DNA of 64,000 nucleotides from Galeopsis tetrahit (lineage: Eukaryota > Streptophyta > Magnoliopsida > Lamiales > Lamiaceae), in the NCBI GenBank assembly GCA_963675135.1, contig OY776125.1, forward strand, positions 42,624,513 through 42,688,512. Direction: 5' to 3'. Below the pieces are notes generated by a model that was not told where the DNA came from, searched no databases, and saw only the letters and a list, made by a program, of their open reading frames with translations. The translations under genes and the position numbers were made by a program. Shown one piece after another: positions 24,101 through 35,162 of this stretch; within the stretch, counting starts at the first letter, position 1; every line of letters begins with the position of its first letter.

Positions 24101-25050
24101 CATGTATGATTTTTTGAAGAATAACAGGCTTCTACCGACAATTACTTATTCTCTTGCAAAAGCAACCTATACCACTATCTCTCGATGAAATCATTATGGT
24201 AGCATGGGGGATTTGGCGTAGTCGATTCACTATTCTTCACGAGGACAGGAAAACAAAGAACAACATCAATGTTAAAGCGGGAGAAAGAGCGTTAACGTAC
24301 CTCCATACGTACCAAAGAACATTAGAACGAGAGGTGTCTCAAGCATGCACGACATCGACTTCATCAATGCATGAGACTTCTGATGCGACCTTCCTTCTTA
24401 TTGAGGTGGACGGGGCCTTTAATTTGGAAGAAAGGAGGTTCAGTGGGGGGGGGGGATTATTTATGGAGATGATGGAGAAGTTTTAAGTTGCAAGTATCAA
24501 ATACAACCACAATGGAGCCCCTTGAGAGCTGAGCTCAAAGTAATCGAGATGGGAATTATCGAAGCAAAGAAAATGATGTATCAGAAGATTGAGATAAAGA
24601 CGGACTGTAAACAAGCTATCGCAATGAGCATGTGCCTCAAACAGGGGTTCAGACCGGAGAACTCGACTGCTAGGAAGATCTTAAAATTTTCAGACAAATT
24701 TGTAGCGTACAAATTCACCTATATCTCAAGAGCCGACAACAAGAGAGCACATCGACTAGCTTAGGAAGCAGTACACTCTATCGTTTCGCATGATTGAAAT
24801 GGAGTAGGTTCTTTATTACATATGAGTCTTTCTTTTTGGATTCACTATATCCAATCCTTTATTTTTCTCAAAAAAAATATAGTATTAGGATTATTTGGAT
24901 ATCATATATACTTATTGCAGCTATTTTATTTGATTCGATTCTTTAGACTTGCTTATCAAACTTGCTTGCAAGTTGAATTGAACTCGTTCTTTCCATCATT
25001 AATGTAATAAAGGAATCAATATTTCTTGTTTGGAGAAACAAAAAAATGTC
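21190..25050 (+). mobile_element. L1-type LINE, 5' truncated, degenerate
   Basis: The element starts inside the endonuclease, goes through RT, the zf-RVT-like region and RNase H, and ends with an A-rich tail near 25040. ORF1 and most of the endonuclease are missing, the usual result of incomplete reverse transcription. Similar A-rich words with GTCAAA flank both ends (about 21165-21183 and 25037-25055) and may be an eroded target duplication. The exact ends are uncertain. It is unrelated in detail to the LINE at 10184-14103 and lies on the opposite strand. Confidence 0.82.
21238..24764 (+). pseudogene. LINE ORF2: endonuclease tail, RT, RNase H, broken
   Basis: The endonuclease tail has FTWTN and SDHRAI (21238-21430). 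The RT has APGPDGFNARFYQ, YRPISLSNVCYRIMAK, LDMSKAYDRIEW, RQGDPLS and the active site FADDSILF near 22825. The middle (about 23300-23780) matches the zinc-binding region that follows the RT in plant LINEs (GNGNTIQLRKHAWVHG). RNase H at about 24405-24764 shows VDGAFNL and SRADNKRAHRLA. Lesions: TGA at 21796, a slip in the A run near 22034, TGA at 22790, a TAG near 22943, and several later stops and shifts. All catalytic landmarks remain readable, but the frame is broken at least six times. Confidence 0.85.
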
Positions 25051-25108
25051 AAAAAAGAGAATAAGAGAAAGGAGTGTGATTTTCTTCTCTACTTCCTCTA
25101 AAAAAATA

Positions 25109-26178
25109 GAGAAAAATTCATTTTACGTCCTGTAACTTATGCCCAATTCAATTTATATCCTTTAAATTTTCACTTTTTCGATTTACGTCCTTTTTGGTCC
25201 AATTTACGTCCTTTTTACCAGAAAATTTTCAAACTTGCCGGAATGTGAGGAATAAATTGGGATTCCGGCCAAATAGTCCAATTTACGTCCTTTAAGTTTG
25301 AAAATTGAAATTTAATAAATAAAATTTCTAAAAATATCATAATTTTTTTAAAAATATTATTAAAAATCGGAAAATAACATTAAAATTAAAAACTATAAAA
25401 TATGTAAAATAAAATTCAAAATATCTTATTTAATTTTTAAAAATCTCATTAAAAATTATAAAATGTGTAAAATAAAATAAAAAATTTAAAAATTCAAAAA
25501 ATTGAAAATGTTTAACTTAAAATTAAAAAATCTCATTATAAATTCTAAAAATCTCTTTAATTTTTTTTAAAATGTGTAGATTAAATATTAAAAATTCTAA
25601 AAACCCAACAAGAATAATAAAAATTATTAATATTTCATTAAAAATCAGTCTTGATACGGATTCATCCGCCATTAAAGTTTTTCTCGAACTCCTGAATTTT
25701 TTTGTATTCCATGCCTTGATTGATTGTAGAAACGTGTCAAATACATATTAATGAGGTTTTTAGAATTGTATAATTTTTAATTTTATTTTAAACATTTTTT
25801 AAATTTTAATTTATAGGATTTTTTTATATTTTTATGAGATTTTTAGAAATTTTTTATTTCTAATTTACAAATTTTAAAAATGATAGAATTGTAGATTTTT
25901 TTTAGAATTTTAGAATTTTTTTTTATTTTACACAATTTATAAATTTTAATGATATTTTTAGTTTTTAATGAGATTTTTAATTTTTTTCAGAATATTTTAA
26001 TTTTTAATTTCTAATTTTCAAACTTAAAGAACGTAAATTGGACTATTTGACTGGAATTTTAATTTTTCGGCGAAAAGGACACAAATTGGATACCTTAGGA
26101 CGTAAATTGAAAAAATGAAAACTTAAAGGATATAAACTGGATTAGGCCTAATTACACGACGTAAAATGAAATTTTCTA
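25109..26178. mobile_element. Mutator-like long-TIR element, 1,070 bp, next to the CDC20 promoter
   Basis: The arms are inverted copies over roughly 200 bp: ATTCATTTTACGTCC at the left and its inverse ACGTAAAATGAAATT at the right, with further matching blocks (TTTACGTCCTTTAAG, TTATATCCTTTAA). Both flanks carry TAAAAAAATA (25099-25108 and 26179-26188), a 10-bp duplication in the size range of Mutator-like transposases. The interior is extremely AT-rich and also partly self-complementary. No transposase is present. Confidence 0.8.
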
Positions 26179-26188
26179 TAAAAAAATA

Positions 26189-26930
26189 ATAGGAAATTCA
26201 TTCGAAATTACTGTATGGGCCGCCTATGGAGAAACAAAATAAATAATGCTAGTTTAATATAAGTACCCAACATTTATCACAGATTTAAAAAAAACTCATT
26301 CTCTCAATCTGATTCTTCCTCTTTTCTCTCTCAATCAATTTACTGCCTGTCTTTCACTCCCCCACGCTGCCCGCCGCCTCCCCCGATTCAAGATCGAAAA
26401 TTTTCAATTTGGCCGTTAGCCCACTTTGCATTGTTTTGTTTAGTTACCGTTACGCCTCCCCCACCAGCCACGCCGTCCGCCTCCTCCGATCGCGGCGGCG
26501 TCCGTTAGCAGAGCCGCCTCACCCTGATAATTTCGATTTTGATACGCGAATCCATATCTGAAAAAACAAGATCGATTTTTTTGAATTTAGCCGTTAGCCC
26601 GCTTTTTATTGTTTGTTTACTTACCGTTACGCCGTCCGCCTCCCCCCATCGCGGCGGCGTACGTTCGCAGAGCCGCCTCACCCTGATAGTTTCGATTTTG
26701 ATTTTTTTGATACGCGAATCCAGATCTGAAAAATAAAGATCGGATTGCAGGTCAAAAAAATCAAGATCGGAATTTTTAAAACCAGATCGAGAAAATCAAG
26801 ATATAAATACTTGATTTTATTGTTTGTTTAGTTAAATTCTTGTTCTTATCGATTATTTGTTTTGCAGGCAGTTGACAGTTTGATTTTCTTGATCTTTGTT
26901 TATTTGGTATATATTTTTGTGTGCTAACAA
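26189..26930 (+). promoter_or_regulatory. CDC20 promoter and 5' leader
   Basis: A TATA-like TTTAATATAAG lies at 26253-26263, followed within about 40 bp by a CT-rich run (TCTTCCTCTTTTCTCTCTC) typical of plant transcription starts. The leader is about 630 bp and contains a tandem duplication (separate entry). TTGCAGGTCAAA near 26746 and TTTTGCAGGCAG near 26868 could be the donor and acceptor of a 5'-UTR intron; this is a guess from consensus only. The upstream limit is the target duplication of the Mutator-like element, so little unique promoter DNA is left. Confidence 0.5.
26404..26745 (+). repeat. tandem duplication (about 170 bp, two copies) in the CDC20 leader
   Basis: Copy 1 (about 26412-26575) and copy 2 (about 26588-26745) share GCCGTTAGCCC, TTACCGTTACGCC, GCGGCGGCGT, GCAGAGCCGCCTCACCCTG and GATACGCGAATCCA in the same order, with small differences. 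It lies in the predicted 5' UTR or proximal promoter of CDC20. Confidence 0.8.
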
Positions 26931-28847
26931 ATGGATTCAGGTAATTCGTCTTCTTCATTAAACAAGAATGGACTGCTACTGCGAAGACCCGAAAATGTAT
27001 GGAATTTTAACTTTTTTGATCTATTCATCACTATGCAGAATTTTGTTCATATATATCACAATTGTGTTCAGTATAAGGTTTCCTTTTCTGTTTAGAAAGA
27101 ACATTAATTATGTTTTTTTGTGTATTGTAATATCTGTTTCAATCAAAGTCGTATGGTTTAAATCCAAGAAATTGGAGAAATTCTAGTTGTCCAGCATCTA
27201 GGATCTGCAATTTTTTTTGAATGTCTCTCTTTGTGTTGTGATAATCTTTAATTGGTTAATCTTATATTTCTCCTCCTTATTTTGAATATGCTTTCTTGAC
27301 TGATTTTGACATTACTTTTTAAGTTTGTGATTCCATAAAAGTACATGTTTGTGTGCATCATCTTATAATCTAAATTTTCTTGGTTTGATGCAGTTGGATC
27401 GCTTCATACCGAATCGATCAGCAACGGATATGGACTACGCTCGTTCCGTGTTCACTGGAGGCTTGACATGTAAGGAAAACCCCGAGGTAAGCTATTCTCC
27501 TTCCAAGGAGGCGTACAGGAAGCTGCTTGCAGAAACCTTCAACATGAATAGAACTCGGATTCTCGCTTTTAAAAACAAGCCACCTACCCCGAAGGAGGCA
27601 ATTACTAACGAGTTCATGGCTGCCGCTCACCAAGTCAAATCTGTCAAACCCTGTAGACGCATTCCTCAGGTTGATTTTAAACTATAGATAAAATAGCTCT
27701 TACAATTAATTAGCTTATATACATCAATCAAATTGTCGACTCAATTGGATATCTTCTTGCAGACTTCTGAGAAGACATTGGATGCCCCCGATATTTTGGA
27801 TGATTACTATCTGAATTTACTAGATTGGGGCAGCAGAAATGTTCTTTCCATTGCTCTTGGAGACACTGTGTATCTGTGGGATGCTTCTAATGGAACAACC
27901 TCCGAACTTGTTACCATCGATGAAGAAAGTGGTCCGGTGACCAGTGTCAAATGGGCTCCCGATGGAAGGCACATTGCTGTTGGTTTGAACAACTCAGAAG
28001 TTCAGCTATGGGATTCCACTGCTAATAGACTGGTGAGTGAATCTATCAAACTTTGTTGTTGAATTCTTTATCTTCTGTTATTACTCATTTGATCATAATT
28101 TGACATGGTTGCATAATGGTTCTTCTACAGCTGAGAACTTTGAAAGGAGGCCATCGATCCCGTGTTGGTGCTATGGATTGGAATAATCACGTTTTGACTA
28201 CGGGTGGGATGGATGGTTGGATCATTAACAACGATGTAAGAGTGAGGGACCACATTGTTGAAACGTACCGGGGACATCATCAAGAAGTTTGTGGGCTTAA
28301 ATGGTCAGGATCAGGCCAGCAGTTGGCTAGTGGTGGAAACGATAATCTTCTCCATATATGGGATAGATCCATGGCTTCGTCAAATGCTCGTACACAGTGG
28401 CTTCATAGGTTCGAGGAGCATACGGCTGCTGTCAAAGCACTTGCATGGTGTCCTTTCCAGGCTAACTTACTGGCCTCTGGAGGAGGTAGTGGAGACGGTT
28501 GCATCAAGTTCTGGAACACCTATACCGGTGCTTGTTTGAATTCAGTAAACATGGGCTCGCAGGTCTGTTCACTTCTGTGGAACAAGAACGAACGGGAACT
28601 GCTCAGTTCTCACGGTTTTACACAGCTCGCTCTCTGGAAGTACCCTTCAATGGTGAAGATAGCAGAACTGACGGGGCATACATCTCGAGTTCTTTTTATG
28701 GCTCAGAGTCCAGATGGATGCACGGTTGCGTCTGCTGCAGCGGACGAAACACTTAGATTATGGAATGTTTTTGGGGAACCCCAAGTTGCTAAGCATGCAC
28801 CAAAGACTGCCTCAGAACCATTTGCTCACTTCAACCGCATTAGGTGA
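26931..28847 (+). CDS. CDC20: cell division cycle 20 (FIZZY-type), WD40 activator of the APC/C
   Basis: Exons are 26931-26996, 27394-27669, 27763-28032 and 28131-28847; all introns are phase 0 with GT...AG ends, giving 442 codons, normal for plant CDC20. CDC20 recruits substrates such as cyclin B to the anaphase-promoting complex in mitosis and is held by the spindle checkpoint. Visible motifs: C-box DRFIPNRSA (residues 24-32), a KEN tripeptide (49-51), RILAFKNKP resembling the Mad2-binding site (77-85), a seven-bladed WD40 propeller from about 120 to 425 (VYLWDAS, VQLWDS, LHIWDRS, IKFWN, LRLWN), and the C-terminal Ile-Arg tail that docks on the APC/C. Oddity: the blade loop reads GFTQLALWKYPS (366-377), two residues shorter than the family's usual GFTQNQLTLWKYPS. 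The frame is intact, so the gene is probably functional. Confidence 0.95.
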
Positions 28848-29000
28848 TTGGCCTCTCTGCGCACGATCAACAATACGACAACGTTGCGACTTCCTTGATC
28901 ACCTCGGTTTGTGTAATCTCCTCTTAAGTTAGGCCTATAGGTTTACAACTGTTAGGCATACATTTATTTAATGCATGATTTTAATTACTAAATACTGCAG

Positions 29001-30020
29001 GAAGAAGGGAATTGATTCTTTCATCTGTCGTGTACGGTGTACCTTGTTGGAGCTCTTGTAACAGCTTTGGCTCCTACATTTGTTGTGATAGTGATTGGAC
29101 GATTTATTTATGGTATTGGAATTGGATTGGTAAGATAATCATATTGCAAAATTATAAGCTTTGTGAAACATTTGTTTAAATATTTACAAGGGCTTACGGA
29201 TATTTTTTAACAAGAAGCTGTGGGTGCCAGGCTATTCTCTCCTGCACTCTGTATGACGTAGTATAAGGATTGAGTAAATGTACTGAAAATAGATCTTCAT
29301 TAAAATCTTCTTTTGTTATCTGATATCTCAACTTTTAGAATGATATCTGACTTTAGCTATATGTAATCTCTGGTCAAAATGGGTTGATGGCCTTTTTCCA
29401 GCCTCACTCTGGGTCTGACCTAGTGCCCACCGACCAGTCAAGGCCCTTGTTTGCTTGTTTCCTGTCTATATAGAAATTGGATTGCCAACAATTGGAAAGA
29501 CAGTGCACTTATGATAGTTTTGAAAGGCGTACTTTAATATTTAGTAAGAAGGTTGTGGTGGTGATGTAGTCAAATTGTGTCCATCCACGTTCATAACTGA
29601 CACTTCTGTGTCCCGAAGTAGCTGAGATAACAATGATTATTTGTAATATTTCCATTGTTGTTATCTAAACTTATCGCTAACAATATACGTGCTTGGCATA
29701 TCATTGAACTATTTGAGTTTGATTGTATAAATACTAAATAAGTGTGTTGACACAGTTGTATTTGTGGGTAACCTTTGTACACTACAAACGGGAATTTTGG
29801 TTTTTATTAATTTTCTAATTCACACTTTGTTCTTGCAGGCATTGAAGGAATTCCTTTGTTTTTCTGAAGGTCTTTGGCTGCACTTTATGCCGGAATGATA
29901 TGTATTATGTGTTGCCTTTGGCATCAGCTAGTTGGGGTATTTATTGGCTGCAGAGTTGGAATGTAGATTCCCTGATTCTTTATCCGGTGGGGAAGACCAG
30001 GCACATTGCTCGTTTGAACA
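29001..30020 (+). pseudogene. remnant of a D-xylose/vacuolar-glucose-transporter-like MFS gene
   Basis: After an acceptor-like CTGCAG, 29001-29129 encodes GRRELILSS followed, after a 7-bp duplication (GTGTACG) that shifts frame, by LVGALVTALAPTFVVIVIGR and ending FIYGIGIGL before a donor GTAAGA. This matches the second and third membrane segments of plant plastidic/vacuolar sugar-proton symporters. A second piece after an acceptor near 29838 reads ALKEFL, then a degenerate MYYVLPLASA stretch (29895-29930) like the family's later SLKEF and MYATSVPLA regions. The upstream exons and the rest of the 12-helix protein are absent. It lies about 150 bp past the CDC20 stop on the same strand and shows no intact frame. 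Confidence 0.62.
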
Positions 30021-30030
30021 AGGTAGTTTT

Positions 30031-30704
30031 GCTTCTTTACTTTGTACATTGAGTTTAATTTTCACGAGAAACTACATCCTGCTTGACTAAAAGTTGGGAT
30101 GCTGTTACATTTGATTGCAAATGCCTAAAATCTAGATGCTAATTTGTGGATGAGTGTTGATTGCAGTGGTGGTGGTCTCTGCTTTGACGAATTTTGTGAG
30201 AGAATGTTCATGAGAAAAACTGATGAAGAAGGATGTAGTTTCTTGTGTCGAGCTCGAGCCTAACTGCACATCTACGAGCTTTGCTACTTTGTAGTAGTGT
30301 CAATTCAATGTAACTATAAAATTGCAGGTTGTTTGTGAATATTGATTCTTAACTTGCATAATTATTCTTATGTTTGTGACGGGAAATCAATGTGTTTTTT
30401 GTCAATTACTTTGAATTTTATTGGGTTTATTGAAATATGCTATTCAATATTACACTTACAACATGATATTTTTAGAAACATCATCATCATATGATTGAAG
30501 AATTCAAACTGAATCTTCGAACGCACAATAAAACCTTGCTCACAAAACACATACTTTTCTTGAAGTAGTAATGCATATTAGGTATGAATAAAGGGGGTGA
30601 GTACATGCGAGAGAGATTTAAATAGGTAAAAAGGTTGTAAAGTAGTAAAAAGAAGTGCATTGATGTGAATCATATTTGAAATATAGTGGGACTGGGACTG
30701 CACA
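30031..30704. other. intergenic DNA downstream of CDC20, no gene seen
   Basis: AT-rich sequence with no convincing coding frame, RNA gene or repeat structure that I can recognise. Confidence 0.5.
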
Positions 30705-30958
30705 TAGAGCTGTTATTTGAGCTGAGGTGAGTACTTGAGGTTCGAGCTCGACTCAAGCTCCTAATGAGCCTATCTAGTCGAGCCTAATGGAATTAAAAGA
30801 AAAAAAATTAGATATCGAGTCTAATGAGTCGAGCTCGAGCCAGCTCGTTAGTAAATCGAGTATCTAACAAGCTTGAGCTCGACTCATTTAACAATTGAGT
30901 TGACTTGAGTAGAGCTCGAGCCGAGCTCACGAGCAACTCAGTTCGTTTAATCGCTCTA
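30705..30958. mobile_element. hAT-like MITE of the GAGCTCGAGC family
   Basis: The ends TAGAGCTGTTA and TCGCTCTA are short inverted repeats. The interior is dominated by GAGCTCGAG / TCGAGCTC words that pair with each other. The flanks ACTGCACA and ACTGACAT match only partly, so the target duplication is eroded or the ends are off by a few bases. A better-preserved relative is at 54006-54355. Confidence 0.6.
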
Positions 30959-31333
30959 ACTGACATGTATTATAAACTGTTGTAATTTTGGGGTATTCTA
31001 CAAGTAAATACGCATAACATTCATTCAGAAGAATCAAAATCATAATGTCTGATTAATTACAAATCAAAATAATTGTTGCAAGGCAAAGTCAAAGCAGCGT
31101 ACTTCTATCTCACTTTGTACGACGGATTTTAAATAAATTTATAAGCTGATTAAATTATTAAAAAAAATGTTTATTTCCTGTTTTTGTTAATTTTCTTTTT
31201 ATTTAAAAAATAAATTATTCATTAATTAAATAAATTTGGAATTAAAATACAACATATACATGCAAAAATTTACTAGAATATTGTACTCATTTTTCCTTTG
31301 AGAAAAAAAAAACTATTGGATCAATTTGTAAAA

Positions 31334-32405
31334 GGGCGCGGCTAAAGACACCCAAGGATCCTATGAGTACACCCACTGGGATTTTTTTTTAACACAAGGG
31401 GTACGGAAAATGACGTCTGTACCCCTCTTGCACTTTTTAAAAAAAAAAGGGCGGATGAGTACACCCACATGTTCTATTTAACTAGAGAATCATATCCACC
31501 ACTGACAAATCACAAAAAATTAACACCATTCTTCAACAAACACACGAAAACACAAAAAATCAACAAAAACAATAAAAACAAATTCTTAAAATGTTCGAAA
31601 ATATTAACCAAATAAAGTTAAGATGTGCGAAAATTTTTACCCAACAAATGTTCGAAAAAATATTCAAAACATCTTAAATTAGTCCGAAAATAAAAATCGA
31701 ACAAGAGGTTCGAAATTTTTTCAAAAACAAAAACAGAATGTTCGAATTTTTTTTCAAAACAAACATAGATTGTTCGAAAATGTTTCCAAAACAAACTCAA
31801 TAGGTTCGAAAATAATTTCCGAACTCCTAAAAACCCTAATTTTACTACAATTCCTAAAATTTTCAAACTTTCAAAAACCTACCTTGAAACGGGCGGCGGC
31901 GAGGGCAGAGGCGGCGGCGTAGGATTCGCCCTTCTCTAGCGGCGGCGGCGTTCGAAGCGGCGACGTGGGGAGGGGAGGGGAGGAGCGGCGCCGCTAGTGA
32001 GGAGCGGCGACGTGGGCGGACGAGGGCAGGGACGGCGGCGAACGAGGGCAAGGGATAAACCCCTTTCTCCAGCTGCGGCGGCGGACGAAGCTTCTATGCG
32101 AGGAGTGAAGCGGCGCTGTCGCCGCGTGGGGAGGGGAGGAGCGGCGCCGCTAGGGAGAGAGGGGTGGTGGGCGGCGGCGCCGATTGGGAGGGAGGGGTGG
32201 TGGTGGCGGCACCGATTGGGAGGGAGGGGAGGTGGGTGCACCCTTCTGTGTTAAAATGTGAGAATGGGAGGAAGAATGGAAGATAAAGGGTTTGAGATGA
32301 GAAGGTTATTTTTGACATTTCCACGTGGGTGTCCTCATCCGTTTTGTGTGTGTCCTCATCGCGTGGGTGTACTCATAGTATCCTTGGGTGCCTTTAGCCG
32401 CGCCC
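31334..32405. mobile_element. TIR element (Mutator-like) with a GC-rich interior
   Basis: Terminal inverted repeats of about 48 bp begin GGGCGCGGCTAAAGACACCC at the left and mirror it at the right (CCTTTAGCCGCGCCC), continuing with TATGAGTACACCCAC. Flanks are TTTGTAAAA (31325-31333) and TTTGAAAAA (32406-32414), a 9-bp duplication with one mismatch. The left half is AT-rich with repeated GTTCGAAA words; 31880-32250 is strongly GC-rich with GCGGCG and GGGAGGGAGGGG runs. Small open frames on both strands there are low-complexity and unsupported as genes. It may be a Pack-MULE with captured 5' genic DNA. Confidence 0.72.
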
Positions 32406-32475
32406 TTTGAAAAATATATAAAGAGTAACCTACCAATTTCAGAAGTCTGTATTGTGGACTTGTGGTAATATAAAT

Positions 32476-33290
32476 AGGGCCACGGTTAAATGACCACCCT
32501 TTTATTATGTTTTCACCCCGTTGAATTCACACCCAATTTTGAGTTCACTCCCCCCATCAAATACCATAACTACCCTTTCCCATTAACTCATTCTCTCACA
32601 CACCCCTTCTCCTTTCTCCATTCAAATTTTCCTAATTTCAAACTAGTTGCACATAATTTTGTACGAATTTCATTGACAAAATTGAATTTTTACACGAATA
32701 TAAGCGAAAATCGCAAAGTTTTACAATAGTCACAAACTCGACACTGGTTCGCCGAGGAAAAGAATAAATTTCGAAAGTTTTTTCCAAGTTTATGAGAAAT
32801 TCTCTGCCAAAATTTCTGAGTTTTTGTGAAAAATAGAATCCAAGTTTTTGTCAAAAACCCGAAAATATTTCCGAATTTCATTCAAAAACTCGAAAAAAAA
32901 TTTCTGAATTTTTGTCAAAAACTCAGCAAATATTTTTGAGAGTTTTTGTGAAAGATTTTTTTTCGAAAAAACTCAAAAAAATTCGCCGAATATTGTGAAA
33001 ATTCTTGGTGAACCAGAGTCGAGTTTTAAGTTTTGCGAAGTTTTTTAATAAAAAATGTAAAGAACATTTACATGTGAATCGAAAAGTTCATTTTTCAACC
33101 ATTAAAACCCAAAATGAGTCCCTCCAAATTTATATTCAAAAAATTTCAAGGTTTAATTTTTTTTGGACTGAATTTTAAAAGGGAGAAAGGAATACATAAA
33201 CTTTCTGTTTTTTATTTTTTGGGTGAGGGGTGAACTAAGTAACAGGGGTAGTATAGGCTCAAATTTTCAAAAAGTAAATTGGTGTTATAC
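32476..33290. mobile_element. TIR element sharing sequence with the right end of the window
   Basis: The stretch 32965-33290 matches 63655-63965 (for example GTGAATCGAAAAGTTCATTT, AAAAGGGAGAAAGGAATACA, TTTTTTGGGTGAGGGGTGAA). Its left end (GGTTAAATGACCACCC, near 32484) is the inverse of the right end of the other copy (GGGGGTCCATTTAACCAT, 63979-63996). Together the two copies outline an element with terminal inverted repeats; this copy lacks the right terminus. No coding frame. Confidence 0.6.
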
Positions 33291-33299
33291 ACGGTAATG

Positions 33300-33776
33300 T
33301 AACATGGAGTATAAAATAACATATGATTTTATTTTTTAACTCTTCGAGAAAGAGTGAAATATTTTTTCATAATCTTGTGGACCTATTTTAAACTCACATA
33401 AGGTTGAAGAACCTTATTTTAATTATATTTATAGTACACGACTGAAAATATCAAATTTTAATTACAAATATAAATTTTCACTTATGATAACCATACAAAT
33501 GTTGAAATTTAAAGGATTTAGGGAGATTTATACAATAGATTCATATATCAAATTTTTTAACCATATATCAAATTATTTTAATTTCAATTATAAATTTTAT
33601 TTACAATTATAAATTTTACAGTTCAAATTTTCATGTATAATTTTTTCATTATAATTAGAGATAAAAAAATATATTAGTTCATGCTTGCTTTGGAAGTTAA
33701 AAAGTCTTAAAATTAAAAGTTATGTTGTAATGAGGTTAGAATTCAAGAAAAAGGAAGAGAGAGTAGGCATATTTAA
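33300..33776. other. AT-rich intergenic DNA
   Basis: Nothing beyond low-complexity A/T-rich sequence with scattered AATTATAAATTTT-type words is seen here. Confidence 0.5.
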
Positions 33777-33778
33777 TA

Positions 33779-35162
33779 CTCCCTCCGTCCCGGTATAAGT
33801 TTTCCATTTCTTTTGGGTGTTTTGATTAAAAAATATGATAAAATAATAGATGTAGTAAAACTGATGTGATGGTGAGAGAGAAAATAATAGATTAGTATGA
33901 GATAAGTATGATAAAATAGGGCTAGTCTTGTATGAAATATTGCATATATGCATTTCAGTCATTCACACACATATTCTTTATAAATACACCCACAAGCTTA
34001 ATTCACACACACACATTTTTTATAAATACACCAACAAGCTTAATTCACACACACATTTTTTATAAATACACCAACAAACTTAATTCACACACACATTTTT
34101 TATAAATACACCCACTGACAGCTTAATTCGAAATTTTTAATCCGTTTATTTTACTCGTTTTTGTGATTTTTTTATCTTTTATTTTATTGTCGAACGCGGG
34201 ATATTAAATGTAGTAATTCAAATTGTAATATGTAGTAATACACATTATTTTATGTAGTAATAACACGAACTATTTATATAATAGTACAAATTCTTTTATT
34301 TAGTAACACGTTTTTTCTAGTGTTTTTATTGATGTAGTAACTCACATTATAATATGTAGTAACATATATTATCGAATGTAGTAAACACAATAATCATGTT
34401 GTAATACAAAATGTTTTATTGTAGGATGATGCGAAAAATATTAGATCATTTGATAAAGTTACATATAGTAACAAACGTCTATTCAATGTAGTAATTCAAA
34501 CTGTAGTATGTAGTAACATATAATTTTTTATGTAGTAAAATAAATTATTACATGTATTAATAACACAATTTTATATAGTAATATTGATTCTTTTATATTT
34601 TTTTATTGATTAAGTAACCCACATTATAATATATAGTAACATATATTATAGCATGTAGTAAGATATATTATTGCACGTAATACAAAATAACATTGACTCA
34701 TAATGATTAGTATTAAAGAATATTTAAAGAAATATAAAATATTTAAGGATTAAGGTCATCGTAAATTGCATCGTCCGACCGCGGCCTGAGGTGATCGAAA
34801 ACTGCTCGGAGAAGACGACCATGTTCAATTTCTATCAGTGGGTGCATTTATAAAAAAATTGGGTGTGAATTGAGCTGTCAGTTGGTGTATTTATAAAAAA
34901 TGTGTGTGAATTAAGCTTGTGGGTGTATTTATAAAAAATGTGTGTGAATTAAACTTGTGGGTGTATTTATAAAAAATATGTGTGTGAATAACTGAAATGC
35001 ATGTATGCAATATTGAATATAAGTTTTTGTGGATAAAATAATAGATAAAGTATAAGTGATGTGATTGGGAGAGAGAAAATAATTTACTAAAAATGGAATG
35101 AGAAATTTATTGTTGGACATCCAAAAAAGGAAAGTAGAAAACTTATAGTGGGACGGAGGAAG
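33779..35162. mobile_element. Stowaway-type MITE split by another insertion
   Basis: The ends CTCCCTCCGTCCCGG and GGGACGGAGGAAG are the hallmark Stowaway (Tc1/mariner-derived) inverted repeats, and match further inward (TATAAGTTTTCCATTTC). Both sides are flanked by TA (33777-33778, 35163-35164). Without the 1.08-kb insert at 33936-35014 the MITE would be about 305 bp. Confidence 0.85.
33936..35014. mobile_element. TIR element with subterminal repeats, inside the Stowaway MITE
   Basis: Inverted termini are AATATTGCATATATGCATTT at the left and its near-mirror at the right (AAATGCATGTATGCAATATT). Each arm carries several roughly 46-bp direct repeats built on AATTCACACACACATTTTTT and TATAAATACACC. 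The middle repeats GTAGTAACATATATT words and a CCGACCGCGGC block. A truncated relative lies at 14104-14449. No target duplication is obvious, so the superfamily is not assigned. Confidence 0.72.

Noticed and set aside
27807..28932. alternative and antisense frames across CDC20
   Set aside because: Shadows of the real exons; the plus-strand spliced frame accounts for the conserved WD40 protein.
31936..32254. Pro/His/Arg-rich frames on both strands in the GC-rich block
   Set aside because: Low-complexity translation of GCGGCG and GGGAGGG runs inside a TIR element.
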